A stretch of DNA of 64,000 nucleotides. It comes from DATAUK01 sp036268295. GTDB lineage: Bacteria > Actinomycetota > Actinomycetes > JAFAQI01. Positions 16,842-25,854 of the stretch are shown here, one piece after another. Location: the NCBI GenBank assembly GCA_036268295.1, contig DATAUK010000047.1, forward strand, positions 1 to 64,000. The letters are read 5' to 3'. The notes under the pieces are model-generated. The model worked only from the letters and a program-made list of their open reading frames with translations, ran no database searches and was not told where the DNA came from. Made by a program: the position numbers and the translations under genes. Position 1 is the first letter of the stretch; each line of letters begins with the position of its first letter.

Positions 16842-18050
16842 ATGGCAACCAATCCAGTTACTGGTTACGACTTCAGGATCATCTCGACGGACTGTCACGT
16901 CGATCCGCCGGGCGACGATCTGGTGGCGAAGCTTCCCGAGCACCTGCGGCAGTTCGCTCCGCAAACCATCGTGCGCGATGGTGTCGAATATATCGATATT
17001 CCGGGTCTTGCACCGATCAGCAAGGCGTTTAGCGACGGCATGATGCAGGGGGACGGCAATATCGCCGAGCGGGAGCGCGAGTTCCGTAACGATCCCGACG
17101 GCGGGCGCAACCTTGAGAAGCGCAGTTCGCAGCTCGCGCGCGATGGTGTATGGGGTGAAGTCGTCTTTCCGCACTCATTCCTCGGATTGAGCGCTCACCC
17201 GAACGCCGACTACCAGCGAGAGATGACGAAGCTCTACAACGACTTCTGTGCCGAGACCTTCTTGGCGAGCGCGGCGCACCGCGACCGGTACGCGCCGTCG
17301 GCGCTGCTGTCGACGCTCGAGCCGGCGGATGCGGTGGCCGAGGCGATTCGGGCCAAGGAGTTGGGTTACGTATGCGTGATGCTGCCGCCAATCGTGCCGT
17401 GGTTGCCCTACTGGCACTCGGATTGGGCACCGCTGTGGCGAACGCTCGAGGAACTCGACCTTGTCGTCAATTTCCATGTCTTTACCGGCAACACTGCGCA
17501 AGGCGTGGACTTCGGCAACTTGTGGGTGATCCCGCCGGACTTGGCGGAAGTGGGCCGAGCGCGTTTTCGTGCGGAACGGGTCGATGAGCGGCTCAGCACG
17601 ACCGTAATGTGCATGGCGTCCAACATGTCGCCGATGATGCATCTCATCGGCTCAGGAATCCTGGACCGCCATCCGAACTTGAAGTTCGCGTTGGTCGAGT
17701 CAGAAGCGGGTTGGATCCCATGGGCGCTTCAGGCCTTGGACCTCATGCAGAAGCGCCGTCGCTTCGCGATGATCAACCTTGAGCTCGAGCCGAGTGAGTA
17801 CTTCAGGCGGCAGGGTTGGGGGACATTTCTCGAGGACCAGGTGGCCATCGACACGCTGGAGTATCTGGGCGAAGACAATCTGATGTGGTCCAACGACTGG
17901 CCGCACGATGAGGGCACCTTTCTTGAAAGCCAGATGATCATCAAGGAACTGGTGGGTCACCTACCTAGTACGACGCAGAAGAAGCTGCTTCGTGACAACG
18001 CGGCGAGCCTGTACTCGCTGGATCAGCTCGAGCAGGGAGCACTCGTGTAG
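16842..18050 (+). CDS. Amidohydrolase-2 family metal-dependent hydrolase/decarboxylase
   Basis: 402 residues. I prefer the second of two adjacent ATGs (16842) because GGAG is then five bases away. Family motifs are an N-terminal RIISTDCHVDPP (a DxHxxP variant of HxH), WSNDWPHDEGTF near the C-terminus with the Asp, and a central His in VVNFHVFTG. This TIM-barrel group includes resorcylate and ACMS decarboxylases and uncharacterised hydrolases. It stands alone between a divergent PucR gene and a convergent unknown gene. Substrate unknown; a role in the nearby catabolic region is inferred. Confidence 0.87.
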   Translation: MATNPVTGYDFRIISTDCHVDPPGDDLVAKLPEHLRQFAPQTIVRDGVEYIDIPGLAPISKAFSDGMMQGDGNIAEREREFRNDPDGGRNLEKRSSQLARDGVWGEVVFPHSFLGLSAHPNADYQREMTKLYNDFCAETFLASAAHRDRYAPSALLSTLEPADAVAEAIRAKELGYVCVMLPPIVPWLPYWHSDWAPLWRTLEELDLVVNFHVFTGNTAQGVDFGNLWVIPPDLAEVGRARFRAERVDERLSTTVMCMASNMSPMMHLIGSGILDRHPNLKFALVESEAGWIPWALQALDLMQKRRRFAMINLELEPSEYFRRQGWGTFLEDQVAIDTLEYLGEDNLMWSNDWPHDEGTFLESQMIIKELVGHLPSTTQKKLLRDNAASLYSLDQLEQGALV

Positions 18051-18073
18051 GGCGCGAACCACAAAACAGCTCT

Positions 18074-18114
18074 GGTCACACTTGGACCGATCCGACCTCG
18101 GTCCAAGTGTGACC
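18074..18114. terminator. 16-bp perfect hairpin between convergent genes
   Basis: GGTCACACTTGGACCG (18074-18089), a 9-base loop, then its exact complement (18099-18114), followed by ATTGTTTTT. It is a rho-independent terminator for the amidohydrolase transcript. The same bases encode the last residues of the convergent gene, whose stop is at 18076-18078. Confidence 0.8.
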
Positions 18115-18621
18115 ATTGTTTTTGAGCCGCTTAGCGATCAGCGGCCCATCGTTATCCGAGGCGGATGCCGCTATGGCCCACTTCCCGACCGCGATGTGCA
18201 AATAACGGTCGCGGCAGGTCACTATCGGCTCATCGGATTCACCGTTCATGCGCAGCCACTCCTCGGCGAATGTGAACGTCTCGTGGTCGAGCGCGATAGT
18301 GCCTCGCTCTACCACGACGCCGTCTTCCCAGTTGAGGCTGTTGGCATCAGGAGGCCCCGAGTTACCCAACGTAGACGTCCAGGTGAAAATCGGGTCGGCC
18401 CACGTTGCGGTGCCGGCGCTCGCGAAAGGCCGGGCCATACGGCGTGCGGCAGGGCTGAGGGGCTCGGCGGCAGGATCGAGCCGAAGGCGGATGTCGGCGA
18501 ACCACGTCGAGCTTTGTAGCCACAGGACGTCGCAGTAGTCGATTTGCCGTACGCCATCGATGAACAGGCCGCTACGCCGCCATGCTCCGATCAACTCCGG
18601 CGGAACCTCGACGGTGCTCAT
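18076..18621 (-). CDS. Conserved protein of unknown function (181 aa)
   Basis: A soluble 181-residue protein without signal peptide. It begins VPPELIGAWRRSGLFIDG and continues with VLWLQSSTWFADIRLRLD, FTWTSTLGN, LNWEDGVVVERG and YLHIAVGKWAI: an alternating beta-strand pattern with many Trp, like a small beta-barrel ligand binder. I do not recognise the family with certainty. The start overlaps the stop of the Lrp gene by four bases, so the two are co-translated and it may be a partner of that regulon. Confidence 0.7.
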   Translation of the reverse strand: MSTVEVPPELIGAWRRSGLFIDGVRQIDYCDVLWLQSSTWFADIRLRLDPAAEPLSPAARRMARPFASAGTATWADPIFTWTSTLGNSGPPDANSLNWEDGVVVERGTIALDHETFTFAEEWLRMNGESDEPIVTCRDRYLHIAVGKWAIAASASDNDGPLIAKRLKNNGHTWTEVGSVQV

Positions 18622-19658
18622 GGCCTCATGTCTCGGTCGGCCGGCAGTGCAATAGGCCGGCCATTGTGGATCGAGTTGGTCGTTGAATCAGGCAGGCCTG
18701 TGGCGATCGCGGCATCGGGCCCAGGCGGGCGGTGTCCGGCGAGCGCCCACGGCATGGGCAGGATCGAGAACTGTGTCATCAAGTACGACGCCGCCTGCTG
18801 CACGCCAGGCTGGTCGAGAAGGCCACCGATGAAGTCAGCTAGGTGCTCGTGAGAGTCGCAGGAGACCTCGATTATCGCGTTGTACCGCCCGCTGACGCGA
18901 ACGAGGATGTGGACCTCGCTCGCCTTACATAAATATTCCATCGTCGCCTCAGAGCCACCCCCGAACTGGATGCAGATCAATGCCATAACCCGTGGGTATG
19001 TGTTAACGAGGTCGACGACGACGGTCGCGATGATGGCACCGGACTGAAACAGTGCCCGAGCGCGACGGCGGGCTACCGAATATGCGACTCCGACGGCATG
19101 CTGCAGTTCACGATATGTCAATCGGGGCGACTCGGTGAGCATCCGCAAGATACTCATGTCCAGTTCGTCCAACGGCGCCCGAGTAGTGATCGAATCCGTT
19201 GCCGGTGGCGGCCGCCCCTGGACCGCCCATTTTACGACGTCAAGCATTCGCCATGCTTCGATCCGTTGTACGCCTGTGACCTGTCCGATGACATTGTTGG
19301 TAAAGTCTGACAACGCCTGATCATCGCGCGCGGCGACCTCGCAGATAGCATTAAAGTCACCGAGCGCTGAGGCCATGAACGTGACTTCGGGATATTGCTC
19401 GAGCTCCGCGACGAGTTCCGATAGCGGGCCGTGGTATTCGATCATCACGGTGCCCAGAACTCCGTAGCCGAGGCTGGACGGATGCACGATACCGACGACC
19501 CGGACAGCGCCATCCGCAGTCAGCCGGGCGAGCCTGATTCGCACCGCGTCTGCGGACAAGCCCACCGCGTCCCCGATCTTCGCCAACGCCGCTCGACCGT
19601 CTTTTCGCAGGATTTCGATGATCGCCAGGTCAGTGTCATCAAGGTCGTAGCGAGTCAT
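18618..19658 (-). CDS. Tandem-domain Lrp/AsnC-family regulator
   Basis: 346 residues made of two Lrp units. Unit 1 has an HTH (LDDTDLAIIEILRKDGRAALAKIGDAVGLS..) and a RAM-like ligand domain to about residue 150. Unit 2 repeats both (LDELDMSILRMLTESPRLTYRELQHAVGVA..) with a further RAM domain. Such double Lrp proteins are common near amino-acid and amine catabolic genes in actinomycetes and presumably fold as a fused dimer. About 445 bases separate its start from the divergent decarboxylase at 20104, which it may control. Confidence 0.88.
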   Translation of the reverse strand: MTRYDLDDTDLAIIEILRKDGRAALAKIGDAVGLSADAVRIRLARLTADGAVRVVGIVHPSSLGYGVLGTVMIEYHGPLSELVAELEQYPEVTFMASALGDFNAICEVAARDDQALSDFTNNVIGQVTGVQRIEAWRMLDVVKWAVQGRPPPATDSITTRAPLDELDMSILRMLTESPRLTYRELQHAVGVAYSVARRRARALFQSGAIIATVVVDLVNTYPRVMALICIQFGGGSEATMEYLCKASEVHILVRVSGRYNAIIEVSCDSHEHLADFIGGLLDQPGVQQAASYLMTQFSILPMPWALAGHRPPGPDAAIATGLPDSTTNSIHNGRPIALPADRDMRP

Positions 19659-20103
19659 AGTGGGTGTCCTCGAAGGTAAGAAGCAGACCGTTCCTGACTA
19701 GGCACGGCTGTACGCCTGTCCCAAAGTCAATCCCATCGGTCGAGAGCGGGCTATGTAGACGCGATCGCTTGCAGGGAATCCGATCATGCACAATACTGCT
19801 TGTGTTCGGTCCAACATAGCGCCAATTTGGCCGCCTCCGAGGTTCTCACACGTACAGAGGTCAACTCATCGCTTCTCAGCGCATCGCACGCCGGCGCGGT
19901 GCCTCCTGTAAGCAGCGCCGCGCCCTTGCCAGTCGAGGGCATGTCCGCGACGACGCACGATGACGGCACGAGATTGCGCGCAGCTCACAGGTCCGGGTTG
20001 ACGGCGTGCTTCGTGTCAGCGGCCTCGGTCACTGGAGCCCTTCACGGCCGTCAATCTCAACGGTGCCGTCAGTCCTCTGCTCGATCAACCCGAACGGACG
20101 TTC
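19659..20103. other. Divergent promoter region, Lrp regulator and AruI-like gene
   Basis: 445 bases without a convincing gene. It should contain the promoters of both flanking genes. I looked for the conserved parts of ykkC-type guanidine riboswitches and saw none. Confidence 0.45.
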
Positions 20104-21738
20104 ATGACACAAGTCAACAACCAGCCAACCGGTAGCGCGCAGTCCATCGTCGCAGCGCTGTGGGAAGAGGGCGTGCAGGACGTATTTGGTATTCCGGGGA
20201 CGCACAATCTCGAGCTGTACCGAGCGTTAGGAGACTCTGGAATTCGTCATTGGGCGCCACGACACGAACAAGGCGCCGGCTATGCAGCGGACGGCTACGC
20301 CCGTTCGACAGGCCGCCCCGGGGTAGTGATCACGACGAGCGGGCCGGGTCTCACAAACGCATGCAGCGCAGTTGGTACGGCCTATGCCGACTCGATTCCC
20401 ATACTCGTCATTGCCCCAGGCATGCCGACCGGAACGGTGGGCAAAGACCTCGGTCAGCTACACGAACTGAAAGATCAGTTCGGGCACATGGCCGCTATCG
20501 CGGATCGCAGCCTGCGCGCGGTGTCGGGCAGGCAGGCGGCCGACTTTGTCCACTCAGTATTCGCGACCTGGCGTGAGGGGCGCCAACGGCCGGCCTACCT
20601 GGAAATTCCGCTGGATGTGCTGGACGGTGAATACCAGGCGGGAAGTCAGCAGGCAGAAGCATCAAGAGCGCCGCAACCACCACGCGATCAGACCGAACGT
20701 CCGACGCCGTCCGCAGCGAAGGTCGCGCAGGTGGCGAGGTTGCTAGAGAGCGCGCAGCGGCCGGTGGTCGTGCTCGGCGGTGGAGCGCGAACGGTTGCGA
20801 CATCAGCCACACAGCTAGTCGAGGCGGTGGGCGCCATCGCCGTGACGACTGCCAGTGGAAAGGGTGTCATCCCGGAGACCCATCCGTTGACGCTCGGCGC
20901 AACGATTGACCTGCCGGATGCCCAGCAGGAAATCGTTGCTGCTGACGTCCTCCTGGTGTTGGGCTCCGAACTCGGAGACTCTGAGCTAGGCGCCGATGAC
21001 TGGCAACCCGGCGGCACTGTAGTGCGCGTTGACATCGATGAACGCCAACTCACCAAGCGATTTGCGCCCGCGATAGCCGTGCACGCTGATGCTCTCGATT
21101 TCCTCAGCCTGCTACTCGAAGTGACAGTCCCAGCGTCTCAAGAGCGGGTAGCAACCGCACAGTTGCGAGCCGGTGCCGTCCGTGAGCGCCTCGCGCAAGC
21201 CACCCATCGCCTCGGTGCGGCGTGGGTGCAGATCAACGAGTCGCTGTGCGCCGCGCTCCCTTCGGACACGATAGTGGCCGGTGACAGCTCACAAGTGTCA
21301 TACAAAGGAACGCTGTACCACTGGCGCATGGGCGCCCCGCGCCAGTTCCTGTATCCGGCCGGGTATTCCACGCTTGGGTATGGGCTTCCCGCCGCGATTG
21401 GCGCCAAGATCGGCCAGCCACATCGACCCGTGATTGTGCTGCAGGGTGACGGCGGCTTCATGTTCACGGTGCAGGAGCTCGCCACAGCTGTAGACCAACT
21501 GCTTGGCATTCCGATTGTGATCATGAACAACGGTGGCTATGGCGAGATTCGCGAACAGATGCTCGCCCGGGGCATACCTCCACTCGGCACTGACCTGCAC
21601 ATCCCGGACCTGGCGCAACTCTGCCAAGCCTGTGGCGGATTCGGCGAGCATGCGGGACCGGGAGACAACGTCGCCGAACTCGTACTCGAAGCACTGACAA
21701 AGGATCGGCCAACGGTCATCGAAGTAGCCGTGTCGTGA
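20104..21738 (+). CDS. aruI: Thiamine-diphosphate decarboxylase, AruI-like
   Basis: 544 residues, full length for acetolactate synthase-like enzymes. The N-terminal part is especially like AruI (5-guanidino-2-oxopentanoate decarboxylase): FGIPGTHNLELYRALGDSGIRH, RHEQGAGYAADGYAR with the catalytic Glu, GTAYADSIPILVIA, GKDLGQLHELKDQ. The cofactor motif is QGDGGFMF..MNNGGYGEIREQ (GDG-N). AruI converts 2-ketoarginine to 4-guanidinobutyraldehyde in the arginine transaminase route. The two guanidinobutyrase-like genes downstream support this, but related keto acids are possible. Its stop overlaps the transporter start. Confidence 0.75.
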   Translation: MTQVNNQPTGSAQSIVAALWEEGVQDVFGIPGTHNLELYRALGDSGIRHWAPRHEQGAGYAADGYARSTGRPGVVITTSGPGLTNACSAVGTAYADSIPILVIAPGMPTGTVGKDLGQLHELKDQFGHMAAIADRSLRAVSGRQAADFVHSVFATWREGRQRPAYLEIPLDVLDGEYQAGSQQAEASRAPQPPRDQTERPTPSAAKVAQVARLLESAQRPVVVLGGGARTVATSATQLVEAVGAIAVTTASGKGVIPETHPLTLGATIDLPDAQQEIVAADVLLVLGSELGDSELGADDWQPGGTVVRVDIDERQLTKRFAPAIAVHADALDFLSLLLEVTVPASQERVATAQLRAGAVRERLAQATHRLGAAWVQINESLCAALPSDTIVAGDSSQVSYKGTLYHWRMGAPRQFLYPAGYSTLGYGLPAAIGAKIGQPHRPVIVLQGDGGFMFTVQELATAVDQLLGIPIVIMNNGGYGEIREQMLARGIPPLGTDLHIPDLAQLCQACGGFGEHAGPGDNVAELVLEALTKDRPTVIEVAVS

Positions 21739-22952
21739 CATGTGAGAGCCCAAGCTCGATCGCAGTAGAAACTGTCGATGCACGAGGACTAATCGGCCTC
21801 GGCCCGTGGCGGGTATGGTCCATTGCAGGTTTCCTTGCTCAATTTCCTTCATCCATGGCGTTGCTTGCCTTCCAGCTTGCCGGAATATACGCTCTCGGAT
21901 CAATTGCCGATGGTGTAAAACTTGCCGGCATCGTGTCGTTTACTGCCGGTTTGATGGGCCCACTCCGAGGAAATTGGCTCGATCGTCGAGAGATGCGGCG
22001 GGGCTTACAGATTAGTTGTATCTTCGCCGCACTTCTCATGGTTGGTTTCGCCGTTGCGGTAGCTCTTCGGGGCTCATTTTGGACCCTATTAGTACTGGCG
22101 CTGGGAATGGGATTTGCGGTTGCCGGCGTCTGGGGCGGTTTCAGAGCGTTGTTGCTAGGTGCGGTGCCCAGTGACTTGCTGCGGCGCGCTCATTTCGCCG
22201 CCTCCCTCATGACGGAAATTGGATACGGAGTCGGACCCCTTCTGGTTACTGCGGTCGTCGTCGTGGGCGGCGTGGTTGTGGTGCTCGCGACGATGAGTAT
22301 CGTCTTCATTGCAGCCGCGATCGCATTGAACTGGGTGGTGCCATTGGCTGCGACGAGGTCGCGGCGGGAGAAAACTCAGCTGCCCAGTAGGCCAATTATT
22401 TTCATCTGCGCGATTGGCGGCCTGCTGAGTTTCGGCTTCGGAATAGTTGAGAGCAGCGTACCTTCTCGAATGGCCCAGTACGGGCTAAATGCTAACCTTG
22501 GCGGCCTCTTTTTGGCAGTTCTGGCCGTCGGTAGCGTCATTGGTGGAGCCGTCGTCAGCATCGTGCCAATCAGCTCGAAGCGACCGCCTATCATCGCGTC
22601 GGCCCTATTTGGACTATTTGCCTTGCTGATCATCCCGAGCAGTCTTGCGCCGAATGGCTGGACATTCGGTATCTGCTTGCTGTTTGTCTCGCTCATGCTC
22701 GTGCCGCTATCTGGACTTGGGGTTGCCGAAATAGAGATGCGGGTGGGAGCCGGCGGTCGCGGAAGAATCTTTGCGCTGTATCTCGGAGCGGTGCAGGTCG
22801 GAGGCGGCCTTGGGGTCGTCGTGAGCGGGGTGTTGCTCTCCTGGTTGCGGCCGAGTCATATTCCGATTGTCACGTCCTCGCTATACGTCGTACTGGCGAT
22901 AATTCTCGTGGTGATAGGTCTGCGGGAAGGGGCCCGGGTGTCTGCAGCGTGA
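21735..22952 (+). CDS. MFS transporter
   Basis: 405 residues with 11-12 hydrophobic segments. The start is the GTG overlapping the decarboxylase stop (GTGA). DRREMRRGLQ lies in the loop after the second or third helix, as in MFS motif A. The gene is visibly richer in A/T and in rarer codons than its neighbours, hinting at transfer from a different source. It is likely an importer or exporter for the substrate or product of the decarboxylase; the direction is not predictable. Confidence 0.83.
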   Translation: MTCESPSSIAVETVDARGLIGLGPWRVWSIAGFLAQFPSSMALLAFQLAGIYALGSIADGVKLAGIVSFTAGLMGPLRGNWLDRREMRRGLQISCIFAALLMVGFAVAVALRGSFWTLLVLALGMGFAVAGVWGGFRALLLGAVPSDLLRRAHFAASLMTEIGYGVGPLLVTAVVVVGGVVVVLATMSIVFIAAAIALNWVVPLAATRSRREKTQLPSRPIIFICAIGGLLSFGFGIVESSVPSRMAQYGLNANLGGLFLAVLAVGSVIGGAVVSIVPISSKRPPIIASALFGLFALLIIPSSLAPNGWTFGICLLFVSLMLVPLSGLGVAEIEMRVGAGGRGRIFALYLGAVQVGGGLGVVVSGVLLSWLRPSHIPIVTSSLYVVLAIILVVIGLREGARVSAA

Positions 22953-23048
22953 CGTATTTCGCTGGTGATCGGTGACACTGGGACACCGGACGCGTGGCGT
23001 AGTGCCGAGCGCGCATCGCAAGCGTCGCGAGTCACCGTTGGCGCCGGC

Positions 23049-24569
23049 TCAGTCCAGCGGCCGTCCTGCGAGGACGTCATGCGCACGGAGTGCCAGCCAC
23101 CACTCGGCCAGGTCCTCAGTCCGGGTGAAACCTCGGCCGGTGACTAGCTCGATCTTGCGAAGTCGGTAGCCCAGCGTTTGTTTGTGGATGTGCAGTTCGG
23201 CGGCGGCGGATTGCCAGGATCGATCGTGTCGGAGCATCGCCCGCAGGGTCGGCAGGTAACCGGTGCCGCGCTCGGTGTCGAGCCCGATGAGCGCGCCGAG
23301 CACTCGGGTCACAAGTGCGCGAGCCTCGGTGGGTGTCTGCGGCAGCAACAAAGTGGTCGGGTCGCCGTATCGAACGAAGTCTCGGTTCTCGGCCGTTGCA
23401 ACGCCCAAAGCCCAGCGGGCTTCTTGCGCCGCATCCGGTGTCCGGTTGGTATTCACGACCGGAGCACTGACCCCCAGGATGCAGTCCGGCCGCTGCAGCG
23501 CGACAGGCAGATGCTGCTCGACGGCGTCATCTGAGGCCATGACATGCAGCAGCCCCTCGCGGTGAAGCAGTAGATACGGCAGACGAATTCTGGCAAACAC
23601 GCGGTGAACCTCGATCGCGGCGAGGGCCGGCACCGCCGCGCTGATCGCCAGGACACAGTCAGAAAGCTCGAGTCCGGCTTCAGCGATCTCCTTGTCAGCC
23701 ATCCGAGTGTCGATTCGCCGCTCGAGAAGCTGGCTGAGCAGGTCCGCCCCGTGGGTTCGCTGCTGTTCTCGGACCGCGACCAGCTGCGCGAGCTCGAGGG
23801 CCGCGCCCGTGGCGATGTGTTGCAAGAGCACAGGGCTGGGCAACTGGCTGCCTAACGGCTCAACGACGAGGGCCGTCGGCTGGTCACCCGGGACGGCGAC
23901 CACAACGGCTCCCGCGGTTCCGAGAGGCGCGTCAGCAAGGCTCAGCCGCAGCGTTCCTGGGATCGCGTTGCGATGCGCGGCATAGCTCGCCGCGAGTGAC
24001 GGGCCATAAATGGTCTCCTCACCCTCGTCGAACATCGACAGACCAGTCACGGGATCGACGAGGAAGAGTCGGATCCCTAGCTCTTGTCCGAGTTTTCGCA
24101 ACGTCTCCGGGCCAGGCTGAGCGGACGCGATGGAACTCCTGAGCAAGTCATAGAGCCGCGCGATCCGTCCTAGCTGCCGTGACTCCTCCCGATCATTGGC
24201 ATCGGCCACGGCACGCACGACCGCCGTGAAGTGGACGTTGAACGGGACGCCGAGCAGCGGCAGGCCGAGCTCCTCTGCCCGGTGGATCGCGCCGGCGGTG
24301 AGCGGCGGTCCCGACATGCCTAGGCCGAGCGCGAGCCCGCTCGCGTCAGCTTCGGCCAGGCGTTCAATGAAGGTGACCTGAATCGGAGTCTGCGGTGCCA
24401 ACCCGGTGCCGTTGGTGAGGAGAAGCTCGCCGGCGCCGTGCCACTCCCAGGGGTTCGGCAGGTCCGACGTGTGGACCCAGCTGATCTCCCGGTCGAGCCC
24501 GGCACCACCCGCGAGCAGCGTCGCCTGGAGATGGGGGAGCTGAAGCAACTCGCGGATCGTGATGGCCAT
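23049..24569 (-). CDS. PucR-family transcriptional regulator 2
   Basis: 506 residues with the N-terminal PucR domain (MAITIRELLQLPHL.., WVHTSDLPNPWEWHGAGELLLTNG, LPLLGVPF), a middle GGDEF-like domain, and the C-terminal HTH (YLPTLRAMLRHDRSWQSAAAELHIHKQTLGYRLRKIELVTGR). It is divergent from the NodB-fold hydrolase at 24737 with about 170 bases between starts, so it very likely regulates the hydrolase-SDR-ureohydrolase operon. Confidence 0.9.
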   Translation of the reverse strand: MAITIRELLQLPHLQATLLAGGAGLDREISWVHTSDLPNPWEWHGAGELLLTNGTGLAPQTPIQVTFIERLAEADASGLALGLGMSGPPLTAGAIHRAEELGLPLLGVPFNVHFTAVVRAVADANDREESRQLGRIARLYDLLRSSIASAQPGPETLRKLGQELGIRLFLVDPVTGLSMFDEGEETIYGPSLAASYAAHRNAIPGTLRLSLADAPLGTAGAVVVAVPGDQPTALVVEPLGSQLPSPVLLQHIATGAALELAQLVAVREQQRTHGADLLSQLLERRIDTRMADKEIAEAGLELSDCVLAISAAVPALAAIEVHRVFARIRLPYLLLHREGLLHVMASDDAVEQHLPVALQRPDCILGVSAPVVNTNRTPDAAQEARWALGVATAENRDFVRYGDPTTLLLPQTPTEARALVTRVLGALIGLDTERGTGYLPTLRAMLRHDRSWQSAAAELHIHKQTLGYRLRKIELVTGRGFTRTEDLAEWWLALRAHDVLAGRPLD

Positions 24570-24736
24570 TCGTCACTCGTCACTCGATATTCGTTGCCGC
24601 GGAGGGCGGCCCGTTGCCAGCCCGGATCGTCGCCTTCATACCGCAGTACGAGAGCCGTGGGAAGGTCTGCACTCAAGTCGGATGGCCGGTGGGGTCGCGA
24701 TCGGACAATCTACGCAGAGACAGCAGCGAGGAGCTC

Positions 24737-25726
24737 ATGACTCACGTCGATCCATTCGATTCCGGACAGCCTCTTGCGACCACGTCGCTCCCACCCGCGC
24801 CGATCACGTGGCCGCAAGGTAAAACGGCAGCGGCCTGCCTCACCTTCGATATGGATGCCGAGGCGCCCGTGCTGACCGCGGACGTCCGATCGCTCGACCG
24901 GATGTCCCCGATGAGCCACCAGTCGTACGGCCCGCTGGTCGGTGTTCCACGCATCCTCGCGCTGCTCGCGCGTCACGACCTCACGGCCACCTTCTTCGTG
25001 CCGGGCTACTCCGCCCATCGGTATCCCGGGATTGTGCGCAACATCGCGGAGGCCGGGCACGAGATCGCGCACCACAGCTACTTCCACGAGAACACAGCCG
25101 GCATGGACGAGAAGACCGAGGCGGACATGATCGACCTCGGGCTGCGGGCGCTCCATGACGTCGCCGGCATTCGACCAGAGGGTTACCGTGCACCGATGTG
25201 GGAGCTGAACTACCACACCCCGCGACTGCTGCAGGAACGAGGCTTTCTCTACGACTCGAGTCTGATGGACTCCGACCATCCCTACGTCCTGGCCCTCGAC
25301 GACACCCCCGAAGCCAAGACGTTGGTCGAGATACCCGTGTCCTGGGCGTTGGACGACTGGGAGCAGTATGCGTACCTGCCGGATCTTATGGGCTCCGGCG
25401 TGATCGAGAGCCCAACCAAAGCACTCGAGATGTGGACCCTCGAGCTCGAGGCGATGCACCGATTGGGCGCGGTATTTGTGTTGTGTAACCACCCGTTCCT
25501 GTCCGGACGTCCGTCCCGCGCAGAAGCACTTGAGCGACTGATCGAACGGATGCTGGAACTTCCCGGACTCTGGATCACAACGGTCGCCGAAGTCGCTCGC
25601 CACACCGCGTCACTGACCCTTGCACCTCGCACCTGTCCCCGACCCGTCCTGCCGAGTGCCGCCTACTGGGTGTCGAAGCACCGGAGCACTGACGCAGTCG
25701 TGAACCGGGCGCACCCGGATGGCTGA
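24737..25726 (+). CDS. NodB-fold polysaccharide deacetylase/allantoinase-like hydrolase
   Basis: 329 residues from the ATG at 24737, which has AGGAG upstream; the longer frame is not supported. Motifs run LTFDMDAEAP (metal Asp), ATFFVPGY, HEIAHHSYFHEN (HxxxxH), YRAPMWELNY and CNHPFLSGRP. It has no signal peptide and no export signal, unlike cell-wall deacetylases. Cytoplasmic members of this superfamily include PuuE allantoinases and cyclic-imide hydrolases. Placed between a PucR regulator and ureohydrolases, ring opening of a cyclic amide or guanidine is a reasonable inference. Confidence 0.8.
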   Translation: MTHVDPFDSGQPLATTSLPPAPITWPQGKTAAACLTFDMDAEAPVLTADVRSLDRMSPMSHQSYGPLVGVPRILALLARHDLTATFFVPGYSAHRYPGIVRNIAEAGHEIAHHSYFHENTAGMDEKTEADMIDLGLRALHDVAGIRPEGYRAPMWELNYHTPRLLQERGFLYDSSLMDSDHPYVLALDDTPEAKTLVEIPVSWALDDWEQYAYLPDLMGSGVIESPTKALEMWTLELEAMHRLGAVFVLCNHPFLSGRPSRAEALERLIERMLELPGLWITTVAEVARHTASLTLAPRTCPRPVLPSAAYWVSKHRSTDAVVNRAHPDG

Positions 25727-25854
25727 CGCCTCGAGTGCGGCCATGCTCGCGGCAGATCGCAGGTGTGTCGGATCCCCGACCACCGTTTGGCGCCACGAGC
25801 GGGCGCTTTCGGCCGCTGCCTGTCCTAGTTGCTTGAAGCCGTCGGAGTCCGCAA

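Noticed and set aside
15742..16842. Long plus-strand ORF (366 aa)
   Set aside because: It is antisense to the clear PucR gene and has no domain pattern; a GC-rich shadow frame.
19659..20103. Possible guanidine riboswitch upstream of the AruI-like gene
   Set aside because: None of the conserved ykkC-type segments could be found, here or before 27377.
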